Shown here: piece after piece, positions 16,927 to 26,427 of the stretch
Numbering within the stretch: position 1 is the first letter of the stretch
How the letters are laid out: every line of letters begins with the position of its first letter
Source of the DNA: SIG454 sp045646365
GTDB taxonomy: Bacteria; Bacillota; Clostridia; Monoglobales; Monoglobaceae
Assembly (NCBI GenBank): GCA_045646365.1
Contig: JAZRKP010000075.1
Coordinates: 186,001-250,000 of the forward strand
DNA: 64,000 nucleotides
Direction of reading: 5' to 3'
Notes under the pieces: generated by a model
The model's database searches: none
What the model was told of the DNA's origin: nothing
Seen by the model: only the letters and a program-made list of their open reading frames with translations
Made by a program: the position numbers and the translations under genes

Positions 16927-19182
16927 ATGACAGCAACACAACTTATAGAAAAATATTGCGGTAAGGAAATAAAGCTTTGCAGTGACAAGGAAATATATAG
17001 CGGAATTGTCAGGACCATAAGGGAACTTTGTAAAGCAAAACAGAAAAAAGATACAGGGAAAAAACTGTATTATATTTCGGCAGAGTTTTTAATAGGGCGG
17101 TTGCTCACTAATAATCTTATGAATCTGGGGATTTATGATGAAGTGAAAAAACTCCTTTCAGATTGCGGAAAGAATATAGAAACCTTTGAGGAAATGGAGG
17201 CGGAGCCGTCTTTAGGGAATGGCGGACTTGGTCGGCTTGCATCTTGTTTTCTTGATTCGGTTGCAACACTTGATTTATGCGGAGACGGAATAGGACTTAA
17301 CTATCATTACGGACTTTTTAAACAAGTTTTCAAGAATAATATGCAAACAGAGGAAATAAATCCGTGGCTTAATGATTCAGGATTTTTGGAGCAGGAAGAA
17401 AAGAAATACAGAGTGGATTTCGGTGATTTTTCTGTGGGGGCAAGACTCTATAATCTGGATGTTGTGGGGTATTGCGGAAGAGTGAATAAACTCCGCCTTT
17501 TTGATGTTGAAACTATTGATGAAACGGTAGTTGGCGAGGGAATTGACTTTGATAAAACAGATATAAAGAAGAATCTTACATTGTTTTTATACCCTGATGA
17601 CAGTGACGATAAAGGTCGGCTTCTTCGTGTTTATCAGCAGTATTTTATGGTCAGTTGCGGAGCACAGCTTATTTTGGAGGAATGTTTGAGCAGAGGCTGT
17701 AAGCTTTATGACCTTTATGATTATGCGGCAATACAGATAAATGACACACATCCGTCTATGATTATTCCTGAGCTTATAAGACTTTTAACTCAAAAAGGGA
17801 TAGGCTTTGATGAGGCGATAGACGCCGTTATGAAAACCTGTGCATATACTAACCACACAATCCTCTCCGAAGCTCTTGAAAAATGGGAACTAAGCTTTAT
17901 TAAAAAGGTCGCTCCTGCCCTCGTGCCTGTTATTGAAATCCTTGACGACAGAGTAAGAAGAAAGTTTGATATTCCTTCGGTTAATATAATTGATAAGTCT
18001 GAAATAGTTCATATGGCAAATATGGACATACATTATACACATAGTGTCAATGGTGTTGCAAAGCTTCATACGGAAATACTCAAGAACACGGAGCTTAATG
18101 ATTTTTACCGACTCTATCCTGAGAAGTTTAATAATAAGACCAACGGAATAACGATGAGACGGTGGCTTTTTCAGGCGAATCCAAAGCTGACAGAATTTAT
18201 AAAAGAGCTTATTGGTGACGGATTTATGAAAAATGCAGACGAACTTGAAAAGCTTGGCAAATTCAAGGCAGACAAGTCAGTTTTGAAAAGATTAAGGGAT
18301 ATAAAGAGCGAAAATAAAAGGAATCTTTGTAAATATCTTTCTGAAAGTCAGGGAATAAGCCTTAACGAAAATTCAGTCTTTGATATGCAGATAAAAAGAC
18401 TCCACGAATATAAAAGGCAACAGCTCAATGTTCTTTACCTGATTGATAAATATTTTGAAATAAAAGCAGGAAAAACTCCGATAGTACCAATAACGGCGGT
18501 GTTTGGGGCGAAAGCCGCACCGGCTTATACAATCGCAAAAGATATAATCCACCTCATTTTGTGTTTCGGTAAAGTTGTTGCAGAGGATAAGGCGGTCGCT
18601 CCTTATCTTAAAATAGCTATGGTTGAGAACTATAATGTTTCTCTTGCAGAAAAACTTATCCCTGCCTGCGATATTTCCGAGCAAATTTCTCTGGCGTCAA
18701 AGGAAGCAAGCGGAACGGGAAATATGAAATTTATATTAAACGGCGGAGTCATTCTTGGAACAATGGACGGAGCAAATGTGGAGATTTATGACAGAGTCGG
18801 CAAGGAGAATATTTATATTTTCGGCGATGACAGTGAAACCGTAATAAACCGATACAAAGCGGGAAGTTACCGTCCAAAAGATTATTATGAGAAAAATCCT
18901 TCGATAAAGAGGGCGGTGGATTTCATAACCGACAAAAGTATGCTTGAAAAAGGGGATAAAGCATGCCTTAACCGCCTTAAAAACGAACTTTTGAGCAAAG
19001 ATTATTTTATGACTTTCCCTGATTTTGAAAGCTATAAAGCCGTAAGAGATAAGGCAATTTCGGATTACAGAAAAGAGGATGAATGGGCAAAGAAAATGCT
19101 CTGTAATATCAGCGGAGCGGGATATTTCTCGTCAGACAGAACAATAGAAGAATATAACGATGAGATATGGCATCTTAAATAG
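16927..19182 (+). CDS. glgP: Glycogen/maltodextrin phosphorylase
   Basis: Releases glucose 1-phosphate from alpha-1,4-glucan ends with PLP as cofactor. The 751 residues contain PSLGNGGLGRLASC, KRLHEYKRQQLN and the PLP-lysine motif EASGTGNMKF. It is shorter than the roughly 800-840 residues of animal and enteric enzymes. AAAAGGAG precedes the ATG. First of four tightly packed genes with the PTS permease, the phosphatase and malQ, so it probably degrades the longer dextrins made by MalQ from maltose. Confidence 0.95.
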   Translation: MTATQLIEKYCGKEIKLCSDKEIYSGIVRTIRELCKAKQKKDTGKKLYYISAEFLIGRLLTNNLMNLGIYDEVKKLLSDCGKNIETFEEMEAEPSLGNGGLGRLASCFLDSVATLDLCGDGIGLNYHYGLFKQVFKNNMQTEEINPWLNDSGFLEQEEKKYRVDFGDFSVGARLYNLDVVGYCGRVNKLRLFDVETIDETVVGEGIDFDKTDIKKNLTLFLYPDDSDDKGRLLRVYQQYFMVSCGAQLILEECLSRGCKLYDLYDYAAIQINDTHPSMIIPELIRLLTQKGIGFDEAIDAVMKTCAYTNHTILSEALEKWELSFIKKVAPALVPVIEILDDRVRRKFDIPSVNIIDKSEIVHMANMDIHYTHSVNGVAKLHTEILKNTELNDFYRLYPEKFNNKTNGITMRRWLFQANPKLTEFIKELIGDGFMKNADELEKLGKFKADKSVLKRLRDIKSENKRNLCKYLSESQGISLNENSVFDMQIKRLHEYKRQQLNVLYLIDKYFEIKAGKTPIVPITAVFGAKAAPAYTIAKDIIHLILCFGKVVAEDKAVAPYLKIAMVENYNVSLAEKLIPACDISEQISLASKEASGTGNMKFILNGGVILGTMDGANVEIYDRVGKENIYIFGDDSETVINRYKAGSYRPKDYYEKNPSIKRAVDFITDKSMLEKGDKACLNRLKNELLSKDYFMTFPDFESYKAVRDKAISDYRKEDEWAKKMLCNISGAGYFSSDRTIEEYNDEIWHLK

Positions 19183-19200
19183 AAGAAAGGAAGAAACAAT

Positions 19201-21339
19201 ATGGCGAAACAGAAAACGAGTATTAAAATAAAGGCTCCGCTTTTGGGTGAGGTAATTCCCATAAGCGAGGTTAAAGACAAAACTTTTTCAGAAAAGATTT
19301 TGGGTGATGGGGTTGCTGTCATTCCTAAAAATGGGCAGATTGTCAGTCCCGTAGACGGAACCCTGTCCTCTGTTGCAGACACAAAGCACGCTTTCAGCTT
19401 CACATCAAATGACGGTCTTGAAGTCCTTGTTCATATAGGACTTGACACCGTTTCGTTGAAAGGTGAGGGCTTTAAGGTTTATAAAAAGCCGGGCGACAAG
19501 GTTAAGGCAGGAGAACTTGTTGGTGAGGTTGACCTGTCTGTTTTGAAAGAGAAAAATATAAGTCCTGTAACCCCTGTTATTGTGTGTAACCTTAAAGAAA
19601 ATTCGGAAATTATAATGAACAGTAAAAATGTGACGATTGATAATGGCGTTTTGTTTTCTGTTTCAGAGGATAAGGAAAGCGGACAGGAAAATGTACCTGA
19701 TAAAAAGAAAAACAGTAAGTTTTTTGACTTTCTGCAAAAGCTTGGCAAGGTCTTAATGGTGGTTATCGCCGTTATGCCTGCGGCGGGGATTATGATAAGT
19801 ATAGGAAAGCTTATTTCTATGTCAGGCGCAGATATTTCACTTGTTGCAAGAACGGGAAGTATAATTGAAAATATCGGCTGGGCAATTATAAGTAATCTAC
19901 ACATTTTGTTTGCGGTTGCAATAGGCGGTTCCTGGGCAAAGGAGAGGGCAGGTGGCGCATTTGCAGCACTTCTTGCATTCATTCTTATAAATAATATAAC
20001 GGGTAATATTTTTGGTGTAACCAATGCTATGCTTGCTGACGGTGAGGCAACAACAAAAACTCTTTTTGGTCAGACAATAGCGGTTGACGGATATTTTACT
20101 TCAGTTTTAGGCTCGCCCGCTCTTAATATGGGTGTGTTTGTCGGTATAATAGCAGGTTTTTTAGGCGGAATTATCTATAATAAATACTACAATTTCAGAG
20201 GACTGCCTGATGTTTTGTCGTTCTTTAACGGTAAGCGATTTGTTCCGCTTGTTGTTATTTTCTGGTCAGTAATCGTTTCACTTATAATGGCGGTTGTGTG
20301 GCCTGTCGTTCAGCTCGGAATCAATTCTTTCGGGTTGTGGATTGCAAATTCAGCGGACACCTCCCCGATTCTTGCCCCGTTTATCTACGGAACACTTGAA
20401 AGACTGCTCCTTCCGTTCGGACTTCATCATATGCTCACGATTCCAATGAATTATACCTCTTTTGGCGGAACTTATATTATACAGACGGGAGCCAATGCAG
20501 GAACAACTGTGTTTGGTCAGGACCCGTTGTGGTTTGCGTGGATTTCGGACCTTATAGGCTTTAAAAATGCAGGAAATACTGAGGCGTATAATACTCTTTT
20601 GACAACTATAACTCCAGCAAGATTTAAGGTGGGACAGATGATTGGGGCAACGGGACTTTTGCTCGGCGTTGGACTTGCTATGTATAAACGGGTTGATAAA
20701 GATAAGAGGAAATCCTATCGCTCAATGTTCGTTTCAACGGCTCTTGCGGTATTTTTGACAGGGGTAACCGAACCTATCGAGTTTATGTTTATGTTCTGTG
20801 CTATTCCTCTTTATATTGTTTATTCACTTTTACAGGGATTGGCATTTGCGGCGGCAGGCGTTGTGAATTTAAGACTTCATTCCTTTGGGAATATCGAGCT
20901 TTTGACCAGAATACCAATGTCGGTCAGCGCAGGACTGACGGGGGATATAATAAATTTTGTTATAACTACGGCGATTTTCTTCGCGGTTGGATATTTTGTC
21001 GCTTATTATATGATAGGGAAGTTTGGCTATGCAACACCTGGACGAATGGGAAATTATACAGATGCAACCCTTGAGGAAGTGCCGAGTAATAAGGAAGAAA
21101 ACAAAAATTCTCAGGCGGAGCGGATTATTGCATTGCTTGGAGGACGGGAGAACATTTCATTTGTTGACGCTTGTATGACAAGACTGAGAATAACGGTTAA
21201 GGAGCCGTCAAAAGTGGCAGAGTTTGAAGAGTGGAAAAAAGAGGGTGCTCTTGGACTATTCAAAAAAGGCACAGGTATTCAGGCGGTGTACGGACCGAAA
21301 GCTGATGTTTTAAAATCTGATATAAATGACATTTTATAG
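19201..21339 (+). CDS. Glucose-family PTS permease, EIIA-EIIC-EIIB, probably maltose
   Basis: Phosphorylates and imports a sugar using phosphate relayed from HPr. Domain order is unusual: EIIA first (about 1-150, active His78 in LVHIGLDTV), then the membrane EIIC (about 170-610), then EIIB (about 635-712, active Cys658 in DACMTRLR). EIIC has the glucose-superfamily signature LPFGLHHML. It starts 18 bases after glgP with AAAGGAAG upstream. Neighbouring phosphorylase, glucanotransferase and MapP-like phosphatase point to maltose; glucose cannot be excluded from sequence alone. Confidence 0.9.
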   Translation: MAKQKTSIKIKAPLLGEVIPISEVKDKTFSEKILGDGVAVIPKNGQIVSPVDGTLSSVADTKHAFSFTSNDGLEVLVHIGLDTVSLKGEGFKVYKKPGDKVKAGELVGEVDLSVLKEKNISPVTPVIVCNLKENSEIIMNSKNVTIDNGVLFSVSEDKESGQENVPDKKKNSKFFDFLQKLGKVLMVVIAVMPAAGIMISIGKLISMSGADISLVARTGSIIENIGWAIISNLHILFAVAIGGSWAKERAGGAFAALLAFILINNITGNIFGVTNAMLADGEATTKTLFGQTIAVDGYFTSVLGSPALNMGVFVGIIAGFLGGIIYNKYYNFRGLPDVLSFFNGKRFVPLVVIFWSVIVSLIMAVVWPVVQLGINSFGLWIANSADTSPILAPFIYGTLERLLLPFGLHHMLTIPMNYTSFGGTYIIQTGANAGTTVFGQDPLWFAWISDLIGFKNAGNTEAYNTLLTTITPARFKVGQMIGATGLLLGVGLAMYKRVDKDKRKSYRSMFVSTALAVFLTGVTEPIEFMFMFCAIPLYIVYSLLQGLAFAAAGVVNLRLHSFGNIELLTRIPMSVSAGLTGDIINFVITTAIFFAVGYFVAYYMIGKFGYATPGRMGNYTDATLEEVPSNKEENKNSQAERIIALLGGRENISFVDACMTRLRITVKEPSKVAEFEEWKKEGALGLFKKGTGIQAVYGPKADVLKSDINDIL

Positions 21340-21347
21340 GAGGGAAT

Positions 21348-22160
21348 ATGAAGCTTTTAACAATAAACACTCATAGTCTGCTTGAGGATAATTATGAGGA
21401 AAAATGTAATATATTTGTTGATGCAATAGTTAAGATTAAGCCCGACATAATCGCTATGCAAGAGGTTAATCAGACAGTTTCGGGAGAAATTGCATCATCA
21501 CCTGAGGTTTTTGGATGCAGAGGCGAAAATGAAATTCCCGTAAAGGCGGATAACCACGCCCTGAAGATTTCACAGATGCTTGAAAAAAGAGGGGAACACT
21601 ATTTCTTTTGCTGGGATGCAATTAAGTGCGGATATAAAAAGTATGACGAGGGAATTGCTTTGTTTTCCCGAAAACCGATAGAGAAAGCGGAGAGCTTTTA
21701 CCTGACGGACTGCAAGGAATATGAGAATTTTAAAACAAGAAAAGCACTCGCTGTCTGGATAGATGATAAGATTTTTGTCAGCGTTCATACGGGTTGGTAT
21801 GACGATGAGGATGAGCCATTTTCAAATCAGTTAAAGAAACTGAACAAGGTTTTAAAGCCGTATATGGACAAGGAAATTTATCTTTTGGGTGATTTCAATG
21901 TGCCATCTCACAGAGAGGATGGAGGCTATCCTGAAATTTTGGAGTCAGGTTGGTTTGACACTTATAATATGGCGGTGGATAAGGACGGCGGTTATACTGT
22001 TGAAGGTAAAATTGACGGCTGGCTCTATGAAAGCGAGAGAAAGAGAATTGACTATATTTTCGTGAATCGTGAAATAAAAATAAAATCTTCACGGATAATC
22101 TTTAATGATAATAACGAAAAAAGAATTTCAGACCACAACGGGATTCTGGTCGAGCTTTAA
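21348..22160 (+). CDS. mapP: Endonuclease/exonuclease/phosphatase-fold protein, probable maltose 6'-phosphate phosphatase
   Basis: The 270 residues show the metal-dependent EEP fold: MLTINTHS-type start (KLLTINTHSL), IIAMQEVNQ, HTGWYDDED, LLGDFNVPS, RIDYIFVN and ISDHNGI. Although often annotated as a nuclease, MapP of Enterococcus faecalis, which removes phosphate from maltose 6'-phosphate, belongs to this fold and is encoded beside the maltose PTS. Here the gene lies eight bases after a PTS permease and 11 before malQ. The function is inferred from fold plus context; the symbol is given on that basis. Confidence 0.75.
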   Translation: MKLLTINTHSLLEDNYEEKCNIFVDAIVKIKPDIIAMQEVNQTVSGEIASSPEVFGCRGENEIPVKADNHALKISQMLEKRGEHYFFCWDAIKCGYKKYDEGIALFSRKPIEKAESFYLTDCKEYENFKTRKALAVWIDDKIFVSVHTGWYDDEDEPFSNQLKKLNKVLKPYMDKEIYLLGDFNVPSHREDGGYPEILESGWFDTYNMAVDKDGGYTVEGKIDGWLYESERKRIDYIFVNREIKIKSSRIIFNDNNEKRISDHNGILVEL

Positions 22161-22171
22161 AGGAGGAGAAT

Positions 22172-23671
22172 ATGCGAAAAGCAGGAATCTTGCTCCCCAT
22201 AACCGCCCTTCCGTCAAATTACGGAATAGGGTGCTTTTCGGGGAGTGCGTATACCTTTGTTGACTGGCTGAATAAGTCGGGGCAAAGCTTCTGGCAAATT
22301 CTGCCTTTGACACATACGACCTATGGGGATTCACCGTATCAGTCTCCGTCATCATTTGCAGGGAATCCGTATATGATAAGCCTTGATAGCTTAATAGAGG
22401 AAGAACTTCTTAAAAGGTCGGAGTGCGATGAGGTTGATTTGGGAGACAAAAATGACAGCGTTGACTATAAAAAGCAATATGAAAACAGGTATCCTCTTTT
22501 GAAAAAGGCTTTTTCCCGTTTCAGGAAAAATACCGATTTCCGGGAGTTTAAGAAGAAGAACGACTGCTGGCTTGATGACTATGCTTTGTTTATGGCGATA
22601 AAAGAAAGTTATGGTGGAAAACCGTGGCAAAAATGGGGAAAGCCGTTACGGAGCAAAGACGAGGATGCGATTGCACAATTCCGTGAAAAGTCGGAAAATG
22701 AGGTGGAGTTTTATAAGTTTCTCCAGTTTAAGTTTTTTGAACAGTGGGGAAAACTCAAGAAATATGCAAACCAAAAAGGTATTTTGATTATCGGCGATAT
22801 TCCAATATACGCCTCTGCTGACAGTGCTGATGCCTGGGCGAATCCGCAACTTTTTAAGCTTTCGGAAAACGGAATCCCGAAAGAGGTTGCGGGGTGTCCG
22901 CCTGACGGATTCTCTCCTAAAGGTCAGCTCTGGGGCAATCCCGTTTATGACTGGGAAGCTCATAAGAAAGAGGACTATGAATGGTGGGTAAAAAGAATAG
23001 AGCATAATTTTGATATGTATGACTATCTTAGAATTGACCATTTTCGTGGGTTTGATGAATATTATGCCATTCCCTATGGGAGCGACGATGCAACAAACGG
23101 GAAATGGGAACAAGGTCCGGGGATTGAGCTTTTTGATAAGCTGAAAGAACAGCTTGGCGAAAAAGAAATAATAGCAGAGGATTTGGGATTTGTTACCCCG
23201 TCAGTTAAGAAACTTCTGCGAGATACAGGGTTTGCAGGAATGAAAGTTCTTGAGTTTGCATTTGACACAAGGGATACCGGGGAGACAAACGATTATCTTC
23301 CTCATAACTACCCCGAAAATTGTATTGCATACACAGGAACACACGACAACCAAACACTCTATTCATGGCTTATGGAAAGCCCTGAGGATGAAATCCTGTC
23401 TGTCCGCAGATATCTTTGTGATTATTACACTCCAACGGATAAACTGGTGAATCCGATGATTGCAAGCATTATGAAAAGTCAGGCTAAAATCTGTATCGTT
23501 CCCATTGCGGACTATCTTGGCTTATCGGACAATGCAAGAATAAACAAGCCATCAAGCGTGGGGAATAACTGGAAATGGCGGTTGAAAAAAGGTGAGCTTA
23601 CTGATAATAAAGCGGAAGAAATTTACAGTATGCTAAAACGCTATGGCAGGGAAAATATGGGGCTGTCTTAA
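22172..23671 (+). CDS. malQ: 4-alpha-glucanotransferase (amylomaltase)
   Basis: Transfers glucan segments between maltodextrins, releasing glucose. The 499-residue GH77 enzyme has GIGCFSGSAYTFVDWL near the start, SPYQSPSSFAGNP, the nucleophile segment YLRIDHFRGF, the acid/base region IAEDLGFVTP and YTGTHDNQT. The binding site is AAAGGAGGAG. As last gene of the operon it would convert cytoplasmic maltose from the PTS/phosphatase step into dextrins for the phosphorylase. Confidence 0.96.
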   Translation: MRKAGILLPITALPSNYGIGCFSGSAYTFVDWLNKSGQSFWQILPLTHTTYGDSPYQSPSSFAGNPYMISLDSLIEEELLKRSECDEVDLGDKNDSVDYKKQYENRYPLLKKAFSRFRKNTDFREFKKKNDCWLDDYALFMAIKESYGGKPWQKWGKPLRSKDEDAIAQFREKSENEVEFYKFLQFKFFEQWGKLKKYANQKGILIIGDIPIYASADSADAWANPQLFKLSENGIPKEVAGCPPDGFSPKGQLWGNPVYDWEAHKKEDYEWWVKRIEHNFDMYDYLRIDHFRGFDEYYAIPYGSDDATNGKWEQGPGIELFDKLKEQLGEKEIIAEDLGFVTPSVKKLLRDTGFAGMKVLEFAFDTRDTGETNDYLPHNYPENCIAYTGTHDNQTLYSWLMESPEDEILSVRRYLCDYYTPTDKLVNPMIASIMKSQAKICIVPIADYLGLSDNARINKPSSVGNNWKWRLKKGELTDNKAEEIYSMLKRYGRENMGLS

Positions 23672-23673
23672 AA

Positions 23674-23734
23674 TGTCCGCATAGTGAAAACGGCAAGGAA
23701 AACTTAAGGTTTTCCTCGCCGTTGTTTGCTTTTT
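23674..23734 (+). repeat. Truncated relative of the 252-bp element
   Basis: The segments TGTCCGCATA, AAAACGGCAAGGAAAAC and the following TTTTCC-CGCCGTTG-TTGCTTTT match the centre of the element at 26175-26426 in the same order, with a short deletion between the first two and a changed loop. The ends of the element are absent. Confidence 0.6.
23689..23734. terminator. Bidirectional terminator, malQ / mscL
   Basis: AACGGCAAGGAAAAC (23689-23703) pairs with GTTTTCCTCGCCGTT (23709-23723), one mismatch, followed by GTTTGCTTTTT. It is the hairpin also found inside the 252-bp element. Confidence 0.8.
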
Positions 23735-23741
23735 AAAAGTA

Positions 23742-24161
23742 TTACTGCTTGTCTTTTAAAAGGTCACGAATTTCTGCAAGAAGTTCTTCAGTTGTCGGAC
23801 CAGCAGGCGCTGCAGGAGCTTCTTCAACTTTCTTCTCGAACTTAGATTTCGCTTTTGTAATAATTCTTAAAAAGAGGAAAATACAGAAAGCAATGATAAA
23901 GAAGTCGATTACGCTCTGGAGAAAATCACCGTATAAAAGTGCGTTCTCTGCAACCTCAACCCCGTCAACAGTTGTTGCAGGAGTTATAACCCATTTAAGG
24001 TCGCTGAAATTCATTTTGCCGATTAAAAGAGAAAGGAGCGGCATAATGATGTTATTAACGAGCGCTGTAACGATTTTTCCGAAAGCACCACCGATAATAA
24101 CACCGACAGCCATATCGATGATATTTCCCTTAAAAGCAAATTTTTTGAACTCATTCCACAT
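23742..24161 (-). CDS. mscL: Large-conductance mechanosensitive channel
   Basis: Opens under membrane tension to release solutes on osmotic downshock. The 139 residues begin MWNEFKKFAFKGN followed by the glycine-rich first helix MAVGVIIGGAFGKIV. A second helix follows at about 75-95, then an Ala/Pro-rich linker (EEAPAAPAGPT) and a C-terminal bundle helix. The ATG at 24161 has GGAGGG upstream; an 11-codon extension is rejected. Convergent with malQ. Confidence 0.96.
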   Translation of the reverse strand: MWNEFKKFAFKGNIIDMAVGVIIGGAFGKIVTALVNNIIMPLLSLLIGKMNFSDLKWVITPATTVDGVEVAENALLYGDFLQSVIDFFIIAFCIFLFLRIITKAKSKFEKKVEEAPAAPAGPTTEELLAEIRDLLKDKQ

Positions 24162-24263
24162 AATAAAACCCTCCAAATTGTATAATAAAGTCATTATACC
24201 ACACTTTTTGTCAAATGGAAATAAAAAAATTATGTAAATTTTAACAAAATATTTTCAAAAGTA

Positions 24264-24292
24264 TAGACAAAATATATAAAATGGAGTATAAT
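24264..24292 (+). promoter_or_regulatory. Sigma-A type promoter of typA
   Basis: TAGACA (24264-24269), 17-base spacer, TATAAT (24287-24292). The predicted transcription start near 24299 rules out the in-frame TTG at 24298 as the typA start. Confidence 0.75.
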
Positions 24293-24321
24293 TTCTTTTG
24301 GAAAAAGAGAGGTTAAAAAGA

Positions 24322-26142
24322 ATGAGAAGAGAAGATTTAAGAAATATTGCAATAATTGCCCATGTTGACCACGGAAAAACAACCCTGGTTGACGAGATGC
24401 TTAAGCAGGGCGGAATATACCGTGAAAATCAGGTTGTTGCTGAAAGAGTTATGGATAACAACGATTTGGAGAGGGAAAGAGGAATAACAATCCTTGCGAA
24501 AAATACCTCTGCATATTATAAGGATATAAAAATCAATATTGTTGATACCCCGGGCCACGCTGATTTCGGCGGTGAGGTTGAGCGTATACTCAAAATGGTT
24601 AATGGTGTAATTTTGCTTGTTGACGCCGCGGAAGGTCCTATGCCACAAACGAGATTTGTGCTTCAGAAGGCTCTTGAACTTAACCACAGAATTATTATCG
24701 TTGTAAATAAGATTGACCGTCCTGATGCCAGACTTTCAGAGGTTGGAGACGAGGTCTTAGAACTTTTGTTCGACCTTGATGCCAATGAAGAACAGCTTGA
24801 CAGCCCGATAATTTACTGCTCGGGAAGAGCGGGAACGGCATCTCTTGACCCGTATAATCAGGGTGAAAATCTTGAGGTTTTATTTGAAACTATCAAGGAT
24901 TATATCAATCCGCCTGAGGGTGATGAAAACGGTGAACTTTCAATGCTCGTTTCGTCTATCGAATATAATGAATATGTAGGGCGAATTGCTGTGGGCAGAA
25001 TTGAGAGAGGTAGCCTTAAACAAAATCAGGAAATTATGGTTTGTGATTATCACGAAAAGCATCAGCCCTATAAGGCGAAAGTGGTTAATATATATCAGAT
25101 TGACGGCCTTTCAAAAACTACGGTTGAAAATGCAACTGTTGGGGATATTGTCTGCATTTCGGGGATAACTGATATAAATATTGGTGATACAGTTACATCT
25201 TTAGCAGACCCAACACCGCTACCATTTGTTAAAATAAGCGAGCCGACGATTGAAATGACTTTTTCGGTAAATGACAGCCCGTTTGCAGGGAAAGAGGGCA
25301 AGTTTGTAACTTCCCGTCAGCTCAGGGACAGACTCTACCGTGAGCTTTTAAAGGATGTATCTCTCCGAGTTTCTGACGGCGACCATACGGATAGCTTTAA
25401 GGTTGCGGGCAGAGGGGAAATGCACATCTCAATTTTGATTGAAACAATGCGCCGTGAGGGGTTTGAGTTCTCAGTAAGCACACCGAAAGTTCTTTATAAG
25501 GAAATAGACGGCGAGTTGAATGAGCCTATGGAAAAACTGGTCATTGATGTTCCCGAGGAGTCAATGGGTGCAGTTATGGAGAAAATGGGAATAAGAAAAG
25601 GCGAACTCCTTAATATGACTCCTGTTGGAAGTCGTATGCGACTTGAATATAAAATTCCTGCACGAGGTCTTTTGGGTTATAGAAACGAATTTATGACAGA
25701 TACCAAAGGCGAGGGAATTTTAAACTCCGTCTTTATGGGATATGAGCCGTTCAAGGGCGAAATAACCAAGAGATTTACAGGCTCTTTGGTGTCTTTTGAT
25801 ACAGGCGATGCCGTTGGATATGGTCTCTTTAAGGTTCAGGAAAGAGGAGCTCTCTTTATAGGACCGAACACTCCTGTTTATGAGGGAATGATTGTTGGTA
25901 TGAACCCGAAAATGGAGGACTTGGCAGTTAATGTCTGCAAGAAAAAACAGCTTACAAATACCCGTGCGTCAGGAAGCGATGAGGCGCTCCGCCTTGTTCC
26001 GCCGGTTATTTTGAGCCTTGAGGCTTGCCTTGAATTTCTTGCTGACGACGAGCTTTTAGAGGTAACTCCGAAAAGCTTAAGACTCCGCAAAAGAATATTA
26101 AACACAGAACTCCGCCTTAAAGCCAGAGGAAAAAATAAGTAA
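24322..26142 (+). CDS. typA: Ribosome-associated GTPase TypA/BipA
   Basis: A translational GTPase that binds the ribosome and helps assembly and stress growth. The 606 residues start [21 protein letters not shown] (G1 box HVDHGKTT), with [20 protein letters not shown], then EF-G-like domains and the BipA C-terminus. The ATG at 24322 follows AGAGAGG and agrees with the promoter. It ends at a terminator that begins two bases later and borders the first repeat element. Confidence 0.96.
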   Translation: MRREDLRNIAIIAHVDHGKTTLVDEMLKQGGIYRENQVVAERVMDNNDLERERGITILAKNTSAYYKDIKINIVDTPGHADFGGEVERILKMVNGVILLVDAAEGPMPQTRFVLQKALELNHRIIIVVNKIDRPDARLSEVGDEVLELLFDLDANEEQLDSPIIYCSGRAGTASLDPYNQGENLEVLFETIKDYINPPEGDENGELSMLVSSIEYNEYVGRIAVGRIERGSLKQNQEIMVCDYHEKHQPYKAKVVNIYQIDGLSKTTVENATVGDIVCISGITDINIGDTVTSLADPTPLPFVKISEPTIEMTFSVNDSPFAGKEGKFVTSRQLRDRLYRELLKDVSLRVSDGDHTDSFKVAGRGEMHISILIETMRREGFEFSVSTPKVLYKEIDGELNEPMEKLVIDVPEESMGAVMEKMGIRKGELLNMTPVGSRMRLEYKIPARGLLGYRNEFMTDTKGEGILNSVFMGYEPFKGEITKRFTGSLVSFDTGDAVGYGLFKVQERGALFIGPNTPVYEGMIVGMNPKMEDLAVNVCKKKQLTNTRASGSDEALRLVPPVILSLEACLEFLADDELLEVTPKSLRLRKRILNTELRLKARGKNK

Positions 26143-26143
26143 T

Positions 26144-26173
26144 AATAAAAGACCGCATTTGCGGTCTTTTATT
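26144..26173. terminator. Terminator of typA; left flanking repeat of element copy A
   Basis: AATAAAAGACCGC (26144-26156) and GCGGTCTTTTATT (26161-26173) form a perfect 13-bp stem with loop ATTT. The same stem with loop GGAG occurs on the other side of the element at 26428-26457. Confidence 0.9.
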
Positions 26174-26174
26174 T

Positions 26175-26426
26175 CAGACTGTCGAAAAACTTGCTCTACC
26201 GCAAGCAAAGATAATATAAAAGAAAAATTGTAGGGACAGACGATTTCGATTGTCCGCATAAAATAACATTAAAACGGCAAGGAAAACATCGAATTTTCCT
26301 TGCCGTTGCTTGCTTTTCACAAAATCGTTCTCTGGAGTACCATTGTACGCCGACGAAAACGATTTTGCAAAATATATCTGCGTTTTTAGACATCTGACTC
26401 AGCGTGTCGAATTTATCGACACGCTG
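26175..26426 (+). mobile_element. 252-bp hairpin-rich repeat element, copy A
   Basis: Nearly identical, in reverse orientation, to 44949-45200; I see only a handful of differences and equal length. The ends are imperfect inverted repeats: CAGACTGTCGA at the left and the complement of CAGCGTGTCGA at the right, 9 of 11 matching. It holds at least five hairpins, including CTTGC/GCAAG (26190-26205), a long AACGGCAAGGAAAA stem, CAAAATCGTT/AACGATTTTG and an 11-bp stem at the right end. No transposase. A 65-codon reading frame (26196-26393, minus) has no ribosome binding site. It lies between convergent typA and the AraC-type gene. Confidence 0.8.
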
Positions 26427-26427
26427 T

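Noticed and set aside
21348..22160. DNA repair exonuclease (ExoIII-like)
   Set aside because: The fold is shared, but placement inside a PTS/maltodextrin operon favours the MapP-type phosphatase.
26196..26393. 65-codon reading frame in element copy A as a gene
   Set aside because: No ribosome binding site, crosses several hairpins of the repeat, and is simply shared by both copies of the element.
26175..26426. Repeat element as a group IIC intron, which also sits next to terminators
   Set aside because: Too short, no GUGYG-type 5' end, no domain V-like hairpin near the 3' end, no reverse transcriptase, and introns do not duplicate their target.
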